DNA of 64,000 bases. Origin: Baylisascaris procyonis (Eukaryota; Nematoda; Chromadorea; Rhabditida; Ascarididae). How positions within the stretch are numbered: position 1 is the first letter of the stretch; every line of letters starts with the position of its first letter. Both the position numbers and the translations under genes were made by a program. The stretch lies in NCBI GenBank assembly GCA_037389465.1, contig JAZARR010000149.1:62001-126000 (forward strand), read 5' to 3'. The notes under the pieces are model-generated. The model was given only the letters and a program-made list of their open reading frames with translations. It was not told the DNA's origin and made no database searches. Below are positions 47,372 through 58,900 of this stretch, piece by piece.

Positions 47372-50300
47372 GTAAGCCATTTCTATGGTATATATGGGAG
47401 AGGGGAAGAGCGAAAGCCATCTATGGCATATATATCTATGGTATATATAGGAGAGAGATTTGGCTATACGTGGAAGGGAATGTTGATTGTCTTTCAATAT
47501 AAATTAACCTTTGTTATACAATATATTGCGCAATTTGTATAAATTCTTGTTCGAGCTCTATTCTAGTGTCGTATGCCTGCGCGCAGGTACGCTCAGATCC
47601 CTCCGGCTAATAGTTTCATCTACCCGCAACAGGGAAGATGTCGAGAGATTTTTTACATATAATATTTGCTCTGAGATGCATAATTTGGTTATTATTCCTT
47701 GCCTCTTCTATGAAAACTTTTCAAGGCGGTGTAGAATTCATGTTTGAGTTTCTATTTGCAGGACATGTCTTTCGCTAAAGCCTTCTGCTCTTGCAGAAAA
47801 TGTGTTGTTTTGAACTTTCGCAATCTGGACACCGTTCGATGAGTCCGATGATGGATAGAAAAAATGCATATAAATCGGGCTAATGTGTGAGATGTACATA
47901 TGTTTCCTTAATATGAAAATATATCTCTAAAAGATTTCCTAAAAGGGCATTAAAAGATATCTTATAAATTAAAGGAAGATATCTAATATCAAATTAGAAG
48001 GTTCTATACATAGTTTCTTAGTTCTATGGCTTCTGGTACAAACAGTGGTCGTGGTGCCGCATAACAGGCTTTATGTCTTATCTTCTCGGACCTGAAAGAT
48101 CTGCATTCCATAGATGTCAACCATTGTGAGGTATTGTTGAGCTGGTGATGAAAGAACTTAGCGTTGGATATTTTAGGGTGCTGGTGGCTATGGTAGCGGA
48201 CAATATGGAGGCGCTAGCTATGGTGGCGGAGGTTATGGTGGTGGGCCTGGCGGTTACGTCGGGGGGTACAATACCGGAGGCTATGGTGGCGGATACGGCG
48301 GAATGAGCATGCAGATGCAGAGTCCACTAGATGCGGAAATTCAGGTAAGTCGACAGATCTCATGTTTCTCCAGTGAATGGATATTATTAATGTTTATCTT
48401 GTTGACGAAAGCTTGAGTCCTTCTGCATCCGACAGCGAATTTGTAGACGCAGTATTTTTTCATTTCTTGATCTTACGGTGCATTGCGGTCGCTTAAGCGA
48501 TTTTCATAGTTTTGAATGCCTCTCACTTGTTGCTTGAATAAGCTTCCCTCAGGTGCAGTCCACATTTCTAATCCGTTGAGTGTAGAATCTTACAGGTAGT
48601 AATACGCGAGATTCACAATGAACTGCAATTAATGGAACAAGGCGGTGAATGGAGCGAGCAGTTCAAAAATGCGAAGCGATTGTTGGCTGCAGAAGCAGAT
48701 AAATTAGAGAACAACATCGACCCGGAATGGCTTGAAGTGGATATCGAGAAACCTATTAAGGTTTCTAAAAAGGTAAGTAATTGTTCATATTGGACACCTA
48801 TACATTTATAAACTGTAATTGGAATATGTGTTAAACAAAGTTAGAGAGGCGCGGACCAGAGGAAAATATATGCCAAGAAGTAATTTTTCCGCCAATTTTT
48901 AATTGATCGTTTTACTTCAGTATGCCTTGAAATATCTCGAAGCACATTCAAATATCGCCTAGCTTTATATAAGGCTTGAGAATATCGTCGTCCAATCCCC
49001 TTTAAGAAGCGCCTTCAATTCTAAGGGAATTTGATCTCAAGAACGTCGATTCATTCTTCGTGCAAATATGGGAATATTATTTGCAGGTGTATGGTTAGTG
49101 GTTTAGTAATTTATCGCTGGAGAGTATTTTTTAAAGGGTGCGGGATATAAGTTTCTAAACTTGTTTATATATTTCTATATTGTATAAAATATGCATATAT
49201 TCATCTGTTTCGAGGCTTATGCTTATCTTCTGCGGACGTTTTTGTTTATTGAGCAAGTTCTTATGTTGCCTGACTATTTTCTAGGTAGTAGTTGTTTAAA
49301 AAACGTTCAACAGTCTGGGGTATCAGGCGACACGGGTTGCTGTGCTGTTTAATAATATGGGAAGAGATGACCGTAACTAAACAAAGCTAACCAAAAAGCA
49401 TCTGGCGATCTTTTTCTGTGCTCGAAATTTTGTTTTATTAGGCTCGTTCGACTGCATTTGCAAAATCGTAGCTAAAATTTGCAAGTACATCAGTGATCCT
49501 GACGTTTAATTTCCTCTGTGCGCATCGATGACTAAGTAATGAAACTCAAGGATAGCATAGGTAAGCAGCGGGATGGGAATATTTGCTATGCGCTGCACAA
49601 CAGCCAATCCTATTTGCGATTTCAGATCCTAATCCCAAATTTCCGACACCCACACTTCAATTTTGTGGGTAAAATTCTTGGCCCGAAGGGAGCAAATCTG
49701 CAAGCGATGGCCAAACAATTCAAATGTCACATTTATGTTCTTGGACGCGGATCAACAAAGGATCGAGCCAAAGTACGCAATTGATTCAATTTCTTCTTCT
49801 AATTATCTCTATGAATGTTAAATTTATTTTCATGTCGAAGCTTTTCTTTAATTAAGATGCTCCATTCTACTGTTTGTTTTGCTAAAGTATCTAATCCTTG
49901 TTTTTACGGTACCCTTAATTCTCCAGTTTTTCCCATTTTTGGAGATTTTGGTCGATTTTTTAATGGATTATTGCAGGAGCAAGAGCTTTTGAATAGTGGT
50001 GACCTGCAGTACGCACACTATGGAGGACCTCTTCATGTGAAAGTGGAAACAATAGCGCCGGCACACGTCGCCTATAAACGAGTTGCTGGCGTGCTTGAAG
50101 CGTTGAACAGCACTTTGCAACCGGTAATATCTGCATTTTTGCACTATCTTCTTGAAAGTTATGATTAGGAGATCCTAAGTTTAGAATCTCGAAAATCGTC
50201 TACTCTTGGTTTTGCAGATCAACTCACTTGAGCGGTATTTCATGATTTTATTCCTGTTGATAAGTGGGATGGGTATAAGAAAATTGCAAAGGAGAAGAGA

Positions 50301-52236
50301 AGGAAATTGCTAGTAGAAAAGATACGGTTAACTTTTTGATAAGAGCCTAGAAAGTATTCGATTTCCAGGCCTCTGCAATTCGATATTTTTGTTTTTGCTC
50401 AAATCATACTAATTGCTGATGACCGTTTATAGGATTACTCCTTTCTATAATATGATTTTAGTCGATGCTCCATCTGAAAATAAGCTCCTCATGTGAGAAC
50501 AAAATCATTGTCCCTCTTCCGCCTACTTTTTTTCTGATTGCGTTTTTGACTCGAAATTGGGTTGCGGTTTCATGCTATCGCAACCAAATTAACTGGTAAG
50601 AAGAGAAAGGAGATGGGCTTATTTCGGTCATTTGCATTCAATTTTGAGGAAAATTTTTTCAGACCCGTGACGAAGGTTTCGAGAGGGCGTTATCAGGAGG
50701 CGGCGATGCTGAAAAGGGTTTGTTATGCTATAATATACTGTCTGTTTCGTTTATAGTTAGTGATTTGCAAGTATTAAGAGTTTGTAGAAGGTAGAGTTCC
50801 TTGTCTGAAGTTGGGCTCGAGAAGGAGGAAGCATGACTACGTGGTAGAATCAGTATTCAGGGCACAGAAACATTGTAAGAAACAAAGGTGGGGACAGATG
50901 TCTTCATTGTAATTTATCGACTCCGATGTCATCAGCCATAACATTTTGTTACTAAATGAGGAGGCAAAATATTGCTCATAAAATGAATTTTCCTGTGCCA
51001 AAGTATGATGGACCACATTGAGAGCGGCCAATGTAGGTAATGAGCCGTAGATTGCACAGGTGGGACAGGTAAATAACTAATTATACTTGATCTTTTGTAT
51101 AATGAACAAAAGAGAAACTGAAGGGAAAGCTTACTTGCTGAGATATCATCTTTAGAGGGGGGGGGGGGGGGGGGAGGGGAGATCAGAATGTTGGCTTGAT
51201 CTTTGAACACTAAGTAAGTTTGAAAGAGAAAGAAATGTTCATGGCAGAGTTCGTGATACTACTCCCTAATTAATAAGTGTTTAATCTGAGGATGATAGGA
51301 TTCAGGTAACCGTTCAGTGTGGTGCCTTGAGAGGGGGAGGGGGGGGGGATGGTGCGTGATCTATACAGCAGCTACATATCACTGTTATACATGATGTTCT
51401 TTGCCGTCTTTGATTTTGTCACACTTACTTCTCCCTGATTGCAGCAGAATGAAAAAGTTGAGCTGGGTTTACATGATCGATACCGGTCACTACAGGCATT
51501 CCGATCCTGAATTGATTGAAATCTGTACCTTTTGATTCACAAACGAATAAGGATGCGTATTACACAGAGCACGTAGTCTACAAGTAGTCTACCTGTGACT
51601 TGCAGATTTCATTTCTAAGTTTCTGGAAATGTGGGACATTTAGTCAATACATTCTTAGTCGCCCTTGTTTCAGATGGCGATGATGATGATAAATCTGGAG
51701 GTGGAACAATGCGAGGTGGCCGTGGTGCATTCCGTGGGGGACGTGGTGGATTTGTGGGTGGTCGCGGAGGCGATCGTGGTGGTTTTCGTGGTGGGCATGG
51801 AGGAGGAGGTGATCGTGGAAGGTGAGTTGTGTTTTTTAAATGCTGATACAAACCCTTCATAATGGGTGATGTTATTTCGTTTCGCGAAGGAAAGGAAATC
51901 AAGTGTTTCTCTCGGATGAACGAAGAGATCATGAAAGCAGTATTGGCCGCGGTCATATTTTACCAAAGCCTATAGTTCTTTAGTAAAATGCAGCCCACTG
52001 AGTTATGTGGCTTTTATAAGGTTTTTAATTAAGGAAATTTTTCCCATCTATTTTCAAACATAGCTTCGGGTTGTTAGCGTTTTATTTAGCTCGATCGAAT
52101 TCTTTACAAGAAACGGTGAATGGTAGAATGCAACCACAATAGTCCTGAACAAATTTACCCATTGACATGTTGGATTGGATTTTGCAGTGACGCCCTGAAC
52201 ATATTAATTGTTTTGCTTTTGGAAGCGTCTTTCTGA
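47276..52236 (+). CDS. Sam68/KHDRBS-like STAR-family KH RNA-binding protein, whole gene
   Basis: Joined exons 47276-47371, 48177-48344, 48596-48772, 49626-49772, 49977-50123, 50663-50717, 51674-51821 and possibly 52188-52236. Order: a Gly/Tyr-rich low-complexity N terminus (1-80), a QUA1-like helix (about 82-127, RLLAAEADKLE), a STAR KH domain (about 148-245) with [19 protein letters not shown], the GPKG loop at 166-169 and VLGRGSTKDRAK, then an acidic linker (DGDDDD) and an RGG box (about 276-312). Sam68 has [20 protein letters not shown] at the equivalent place, so family membership is clear. Family role: nuclear RNA binding and alternative splicing control as a QUA1 dimer. Predicted length is 313 aa if exon 7 is read through to its own TGA, or 328 aa if spliced to 52188. 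The C terminus is the uncertain part. Confidence 0.9.
48177..48344 (+). CDS. STAR gene exon 2 (Gly/Tyr-rich)
   Basis: Acceptor GGATATTTTAG, donor CAG|GTAAGT, phase 0. Encodes repeated GGYGG motifs (about ten Tyr) and ends MSMQMQSPLDAEIQ, the start of QUA1. The GGYGG stretch is prion-like low complexity. Confidence 0.92.
48596..48772 (+). CDS. STAR gene exon 3 (QUA1)
   Basis: Acceptor TCTTACAG, donor AAG|GTAAGT, phase 0. Encodes VVIREIHNELQLMEQGGEWS, EQFKNAKRLLAAEADKLENN and a linker ending PIKVSKK. The F..A.RLL.AE pattern matches the QUA1 dimerisation helix of Sam68. Confidence 0.94.
49626..49772 (+). CDS. STAR gene exon 4 (KH core)
   Basis: Acceptor GCGATTTCAG, donor AAA|GTACGC, phase 0. 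Encodes [40 protein letters not shown] and RGSTKDRAK: the RNA-binding helix-GXXG-helix and the STAR-specific RGS.KDRAK strand. Confidence 0.97.
49977..50123 (+). CDS. STAR gene exon 5 (KH C-terminal half)
   Basis: Acceptor GGATTATTGCAG, donor CCG|GTAATA, phase 0. Encodes EQELLNSGDLQYAHYGGPLH, VKVETIAPAHVAYKRVAGVL and EALNSTLQP, aligning with the Sam68 EEELRKGGDPKYAHL segment and the last KH helix. Confidence 0.96.
50663..50717 (+). CDS. STAR gene exon 6 (55-nt small exon)
   Basis: Acceptor AATTTTTTCAG, donor AAGG|GTTTGT. Encodes TRDEGFERALSGGGDAEK plus one base. Needed because exon 5 ends in phase 0 whereas exon 7 must start with the last two bases of a codon to give the RGG frame; this 55-nt exon supplies exactly that shift (G+AT = Asp). 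The donor is weak and the exon has no family match. Confidence 0.65.
51157..51350 (+). repeat. Two G-runs in the intron before the RGG exon
   Basis: Eighteen consecutive G at 51157-51174 followed by AGGGGAG, and GGGGGAGGGGGGGGGG at about 51333-51348. Both are on the sense strand of the STAR gene intron 6 and can form G-quadruplexes in the pre-mRNA. Confidence 0.85.
51674..51825 (+). CDS. STAR gene exon 7 (RGG box, possible last exon)
   Basis: Acceptor CTTGTTTCAG. Encodes DGDDDDKSGGGTMRGGRGAF and RGG repeats ending GDRGR. In-frame TGA at 51823-51825. The consensus donor GGAAG|GTGAGT overlaps that stop: cutting at 51821/51822 removes it and extends the protein. RGG boxes bind RNA, including G-quadruplex RNA, and are arginine-methylation sites. 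Confidence 0.9.
52188..52236 (+). CDS. Possible alternative last exon of the STAR gene
   Basis: Good acceptor GGATTTTGCAG. If joined to 51821 it encodes SDALNILIVLLLEASF and stops at 52234-52236. The hydrophobic tail is unusual for the family. A second compatible frame begins after TCATCCAAG at 52350 (SHIGVKNLVTSSQVETYYRS) and could instead be the end. Neither is supported by a family match. Confidence 0.3.
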
Positions 52237-52863
52237 AGTTTGTTGCTCAAGGAAAAACAGGCAGCGTTATGCACAGTATTTTTGGCTACGCTTGTTCCAA
52301 GTTTTTTCCCCCACTAAACTCTTTCCTATGTTCTTCTTCTCTCATCCAAGTCATATTGGTGTGAAGAATCTTGTTACAAGCAGTCAAGTTGAAACATACT
52401 ATCGTAGTGTCAGGAGAAAATTTGTGAGAAAGGTAAGAAAAGAAGCAGTGGCCAAAGGTGGGAGATTTGTGTTGATCTGAGTGACCATTCTTGTCTCTTT
52501 GGGTGGCATCGAAGCGTTTCATTTACCTGTCGATCGAATCGAGAATCTTTCTCAGTCACATGTGTCCTTGGGAGGAGGATGTCATTTGCTAGTCGAATCT
52601 TGGCGCATTTCCAATTTTTGTCCTGTGCTCAGCCCTTCCCTCCCTTCTCTTTCCAATTTTTGTATCCCAAAAAGTTTATATCCCAAAAAGTATTTGTTCT
52701 ACGTGGTCTTGCCTTTCGCGAATACTACCGCACACTAGAGGTGAAGGAAACTCTTAAATTCTTTAGAAGATCGAAATTCTAAATGAATCCTTAATAAGAA
52801 CCCAACATTCTTTTTGTATATATCTCTAGTTTTATATGCGCGGATTTGCTTTATTTTCCAAGT

Positions 52864-52869
52864 AATAAA
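52864..52869 (+). promoter_or_regulatory. Polyadenylation signal candidate for the STAR gene
   Basis: AATAAA in the first AT-rich stretch after the RGG exon; another AATAAA follows at 52986-52991. Usage cannot be told from sequence. Confidence 0.45.
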
Positions 52870-52999
52870 GAGTTATACTCCGTTTTGATGAAAATTCTTT
52901 CGATTTTTTCTTCTAACTTTTGATGGATATCTTTCCACAGCTCCTTACTTTAAGCTTTAATTTGCTCATTTTGAGAGGATGATAAAATAAACGTTCGTC

Positions 53000-55900
53000 T
53001 ATTCTGAAAAAATATTTTATTTGTGACTGCCCAAAAACACTTTAAGAATTTTCGAAAGTGTTTTTTATTATTTCAAATCCATGTTCTCTCGTTCACCTCC
53101 CTGACCTCCTTCGTAAAGGATAGGCGCTTTAAAATGATTGCCCAAAGAGGGAGTTGTTGAGATGCGAATGGAAGGGAATGGAATGTTTTTTCTTCGTTCC
53201 ATGTATCCTTATTAATGCTTCGGGGAAATGGAATATGTTTTCTTCGTCCCTGTTAGTACTTTATGGGAGGCATATTGCAAAAAACAGGATACTTTTTTAA
53301 ATTTTTGAAATATTTTTTCAAAATTTATTTCAGTTTCCGACCATACTAAGGTTTTCGTCGATTAGAAAGACGTACTGTTACTACTCGGAAATGCATCTCG
53401 TTTTTTATCGCCTTTTCTATGGCATTATTTTATTCGTTGGCTGTTATTTTTTACTGACTATTTTCTGTATTTTTTTCCACTGCATTGTTTAATTGATCGC
53501 TGTGTGACGGATTTTATTCGATATTCGTGATGGCGGTATTTCTATGGTCTCAAATACAAGTTATCGTCGTAATTCTTTCTCTCACTCGTCATCAAATTGG
53601 ATTTTTTTCTGCCGGTTGGTTATCTTTTTCTTATATGAAGGTGTTTTCTCCTCTTTTTTTAAATGTTTTATGGCCTTGAGCCATGCGGTGGTGAAAAGTT
53701 CAAGCAATTATGTTGCATTTTGAATTTTTGAAAGTGGTTGAATAAGGTTTCGGCAATTTTTTTAACGACCACTGTGATTATATTCTTTGTAAATGTGGTT
53801 AACCTGGTTATAAATTCATTGGTGATGATGACAGCTAATTTGAATAAGTTTTAAAGTTCAAGTTTAATGAAGCCTAAAATATATAAGAATGCAGCGAATA
53901 TTTTATGTATATTAAATAAAATAATATTCACTAAATGAACTAATATTGGAATAGTTTGTAAGTATATCAAAACTTATAAAGATATCAATGGCTTTAGGTA
54001 AATGTTATGAGGGTGAATGAATAAATTTGAATAACAGAAGAGGTGAATAATTTTTGGTAATTGTCTGATATATATGCAACTGGAAGTGCACTTGATAATA
54101 GGTAGAAAAGGAGGATACAGAAGCAGTGTGAGGATATTGATCGTAATGTTAAGGAAACAGCGCTGCATTGTATTGGGCAGTGACACGCTGATAAAAAATT
54201 CAGATATGCGAAGACAGTGCAATTTCCTGGAGATCAATAGGTTGCTTCCGGGTGTATGCCTGCTAGACGATTACCTAAATTTGCGTAAATTATTTATTGG
54301 AGATATTAAATGAATACTAATATTATCTTCAGGTTCAATCGATGCGCGAAAATAAATGAAAATCTTAGAAAATGGGCAATCATCCTAAAAGTTGAAAGAA
54401 TGAAATAAAGAAAAACCGTGCGAGAAGATCGCGTCAGCATATTTCAGTAGATACGTCGCCTATATGTAATGCAACATTGTTTAATATTTATGCTGAACTT
54501 TATCATATTATCATTGTTAGCTGATATCTTCCAGCAAGATTTTCTAAATAGAGAGAGAAGAAATGTTGCAATTCTTTTATTGGATTATTTTGGCAATAGC
54601 AATGAGGAGAATTATTTTATTTACAGCTTATTGGATTTCATATAATAGCTTAATTACCGCATTTAAAAAGCTATTAAATTAAAGCGTTGATTAACGATAT
54701 ATTTTCGTCAAGTTTCTAAAGTTTATAAAATTTTATCAATTTTCAAGCTTTATCAGTTATCTGTTTTGTAGCATTTTATTTTATTTTAGCATTTTATAGC
54801 ATATTTTTTTGAGAAATATTATATAAGACAAACAATTCTTATATTGACTTTTTTTAAAATATACATATTTGTAATGTTCTGATGAATTTTTGCATTTTTT
54901 TGTTTTCAATATCGATCAACCGGGCAGTAAAATTTATTAATATTATGTTTATCAAAATCAATGCATAAGTATCACAGTGGGAAGTAATCGGATTCGATGC
55001 TGAATACATAAGCGTGCAAGATAGTTATTGATGGAGATTGGACGACCGTCGAATTCTTTAGGGGGATGCAAATATTGAAGAAATTAGCGCTGAATTTGAT
55101 TATGAAATATATTGCAGATATATCATAAGACATGTTCATTCCCGTATTCCAGACCGTAAACCGGATCCCGGATATTCATTTTGTATCATAAAATATGCAA
55201 ATATCTTAAAATATTGAAATATATATCTGCAGAAAAAATTAAAACATTCCGATAATCATTCAGCGCAGTCGTTAATTCTATGGACATTATTGTTTAGAAT
55301 ATAGAATTAATTGAATATTTCAGGCGTAGAGAAAGTAATGCTACCATCTCTCTTTAATTAGCCCCTTTCTTCCCGCTTGCCCCAGTAAAAGTCATCCCTT
55401 TTATAGGCCATCTATGAAACTCCTAATTTGCTCTTTCCGTATAAAACTTATCAATTAGGATTGGTATGAAAAGGATATGTTATAGCGTTCCCCGTAATTT
55501 TTAGGTGAAATTACGAAGTAATGCTGTTTGAGTAGTTTTCATTTTTATGAAGGCGTTATAAAAATTCGAATCGAAAAAATGGGGTACTCGGCATTGTGCC
55601 AACAAAACTTCATCCTGTTTATTGTGAATGAGTGCAGACGGGTGGAACTTATTTAAAAAAACGAAGAGGTGGTTATTGAAGGTGAGTGGCATCGAAAGAC
55701 TTTATTCTTGCGTGCTTATTAGTTGCAAATGCTGGATCTACAAGAAGAGCTGAAGATGAGCTCCGAATAGGCCAAAATCTATCATATCGTTGGGTATAGT
55801 AATGAATAAAGACACAATTAGACAAGGTACATCGAATTTGACAGAGAATTGATTTGAATTTTGTGAGGAGAGGGGGGGGGGTAGGAGTGAAAGATGAGAG

Positions 55901-58900
55901 GAAGGTGGACTGGTTGATATTATGATGCAAAAGTATGTGTAATGTATCGGAGCAGTATAGACTTCGTCTTTCTCTCCTTCTGTGGTGTAGCATCGCTGTG
56001 TGAAGTCTTATTGGCTTTAGTGCGCTTGATCCCTTAAAAATTTGCACCACTTTTTTTTTTCAACGGGCAGAGATGGTTAATGAATGGGAGCTAAAACTTT
56101 TAAATATTGACAAAAGCTAAAGCTTCTTTTTTTCACCGGACTAGTTGCATTTTTTGTTTCAACTTCCCCATTAACTACGAATGGCTACATCCTAGAAGTT
56201 GCACATCGAGTGTGCAAAGAGGGGACATCTATGAATTGACTGCGCCTAGATTGGTGTGGCTCAAGTCGATTTCCTATTGCAGTTGGGAATAAGACTGGTG
56301 TTAGCTATGACTAAAGGGGATGAATTGCTGTCGATCGAGAGTGAGCAAAAAACCGTTGCCCGACGACTGTCCGCTTTAGCCTATCTCCGTGTGGAAACAG
56401 GTTAAGTTGGATTGTGTTCGTGAAGGGGCTAAGTTTAATTCAGATTCCAGAGAGATCCATTAAATTGCTAGGATCTCAAAATTTTAAAAAATCTATTTGG
56501 AGAGGGTGACCCACCTTTCCCCTCTAACCGGAGTCAAAAATGTCGCCTCGTGACGTCATTGGCCGTATGCTGTGGTTTTATTCAACAAAAAGGAAAATGC
56601 GGAAACTCATTTAAATTCTACTCCTGTCTTAATTAAGGATCATATCTGACAGGTTTCATTCCTCATCTTTCTTGCAGGGTGATATGAAGATGATTCGGCC
56701 AGTAATTGAATAGTTATAGAGGTCATTTGAATCCGCCTTTAACAGAGATGCAAAAGAGCGCTTAAAACTTCGGCATTTACGCTGAAGTAGTTCGGGAAGG
56801 ATTCTTGCGGTTGTTTCGGTGAATCACTCCTCTTTTCGCTGAGAAAGAGTTCACGAATTCTTCGAAAGAAAGGAGAGTGGAAGGATGGAGGGTTTTGAGT
56901 AGTTGGGAGGGTTTAAAATAAAGGGTCTGAATGAAATAGAGTCCGAGTTAGAAAGGTCTGAATTGACCATCAAGGTTATAAATGTTGTGATTCTCATAGG
57001 AGTAGCAGGAATGAGTTAACGAATCTGCAGTCGAATATCTCTAAAACGTTTTTTTTAAACATTGTAATTAACAAAAAATAATATAATTAATATGTACTGT
57101 TTGCTTGGGAAAGATTTTTAAATACGACCGGAAAGGTCGCTTATTCCGATTAATTTAGACCTTCAACGTTCATTTAGGCCTGCTGCTTTAGGTTCTTCGA
57201 GATGCCACCAACGTTTCATTCGAGCGTTCGCTATTCATCGATTCAGCTAACCGCTAGACGGAAATTTTAGCCTGTTGTTATGTTGTTTCACAATGTCAAT
57301 CTAACGTATGCGATAAGGATGCCTCATAAAGCAAATCCTGTGGCGGCGCAATTGACCGTCGCATATTATTGATTATCTTATTTTAAAATATGAACGGATG
57401 AGAGAGTGCAGAAATTAAGCTAGTCTAATCAAAATTTTTCTGTCGCAACTAAAAAGTCTTGTAAGACTGTGACACATAAGATGGTTGTCACTATAATAAT
57501 TTTCCTTTGTGGCTTATAAATACACATCGCTAACATCCTAGTAGTTTTCGAATCTTAGTCACAACAGATCTGCCGAGGAGATTTAATTGTGGTGTCATTG
57601 TTTGCTCTGGATATCTTCCCGGCGCGGAACGATATTGCTGCGACCTTTGGCGACCTCATCGTGACTTCGATGCGATCGGCCTTCTGTCTTTCCCACTACC
57701 CTTCCTCTGCTTTTACTAGTCGCCTGCTTCTCGCCACGTCAGATAGCGATCTTTTCTGCTCGCACCAACTTATGTCTTGCTTTGCCTCTCCACTAGATAG
57801 TCCTGTCTCGCTGACTTTTCCGTCGTGGTTCGTGCTCTGACCGAGTTGCCATTTGACACATCAACTTCTTCGGCCAGTCTCATCGGTTTCCTTGCAGGTT
57901 CTGTAGCCAGAATGCTTCATCGTTCAAATCGCTGACGGATTTTTCGCCTCGTACTATTCCTCCATCAAAGGCTATTGCAACGGAATCTTCACCTTGGCAA
58001 AAGTGGCCTTTCTGCACCACACCATCTTCTTCAGAGGAGCAAGGAGGCGGGATAGGTGGGGGGGGGGGGTGGAATGTTTGTAACACTAGAACATGATAGT
58101 CTTTTTACGTTCAGGTACAAGGCTTTATGAAAATGTTACTGCATGGAATTTGGTGCCTATTTTGTTAGATGTTCACAATATACCTATATTTTTTTGCAAA
58201 AAGCCAACTTTAGTCTTACCGAAGTAGAAGGGGGAATGCCTTCAAGAGACAAAGTTTGCGATTAAAATAAAGCCTTTGGATAATTAAATGTGCCCATATA
58301 TTACCTATCGAGCAATTTTTTGTTTTGATGTTTTGACATAGTTGGCCAAATTTGACCATTTTTTATTTGGTCATGATTTAATCGACGAATTGATTTATTT
58401 ATTTTTTAAAAATAGTTTTCTTAATTAGATTTCCGTCGTTTTCTATCGAAAATTAAAGAGTCTGTAGTAATAGATCACTTTTTTCCGATATTTAAATTAT
58501 GAGTTTGCAAAAAAGTGCAACTTAAGTGCCTGATAAATACGATGACAAGGGTATTTGCACCGTCCAAACTTTCTAACGTAATGCATTTTTCGATAGGAAA
58601 TTTTCAAGCAATGAACCTAGTTGTTGCCGCCATACCTATGCATTATTTTGCAGGCTTACTCCCATCTAGACACCTGAAAGATGTTATACCTGTACTTCCC
58701 GCTTGTAGGCATCCTGAATTTAATGAAATACGTTATGCATCCTTAATTTTACTTCATAGCATAAGGCGGATGTTGATAGAATTGGCTCACTGGCTGTGGA
58801 TTATCGTCACGGGTACGTTTTCGACCTCATCCTAAAGCCTTGAACAACATTCGAGGAATTGTAAATTCCCCAAATTGGAGGGAGGGGGGAAGGGGAAGGT

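Noticed and set aside
51615..51966. Pro/Arg-rich and Thr-rich minus-strand frames
   Set aside because: Mirror image of the RGG-box exon on the plus strand.
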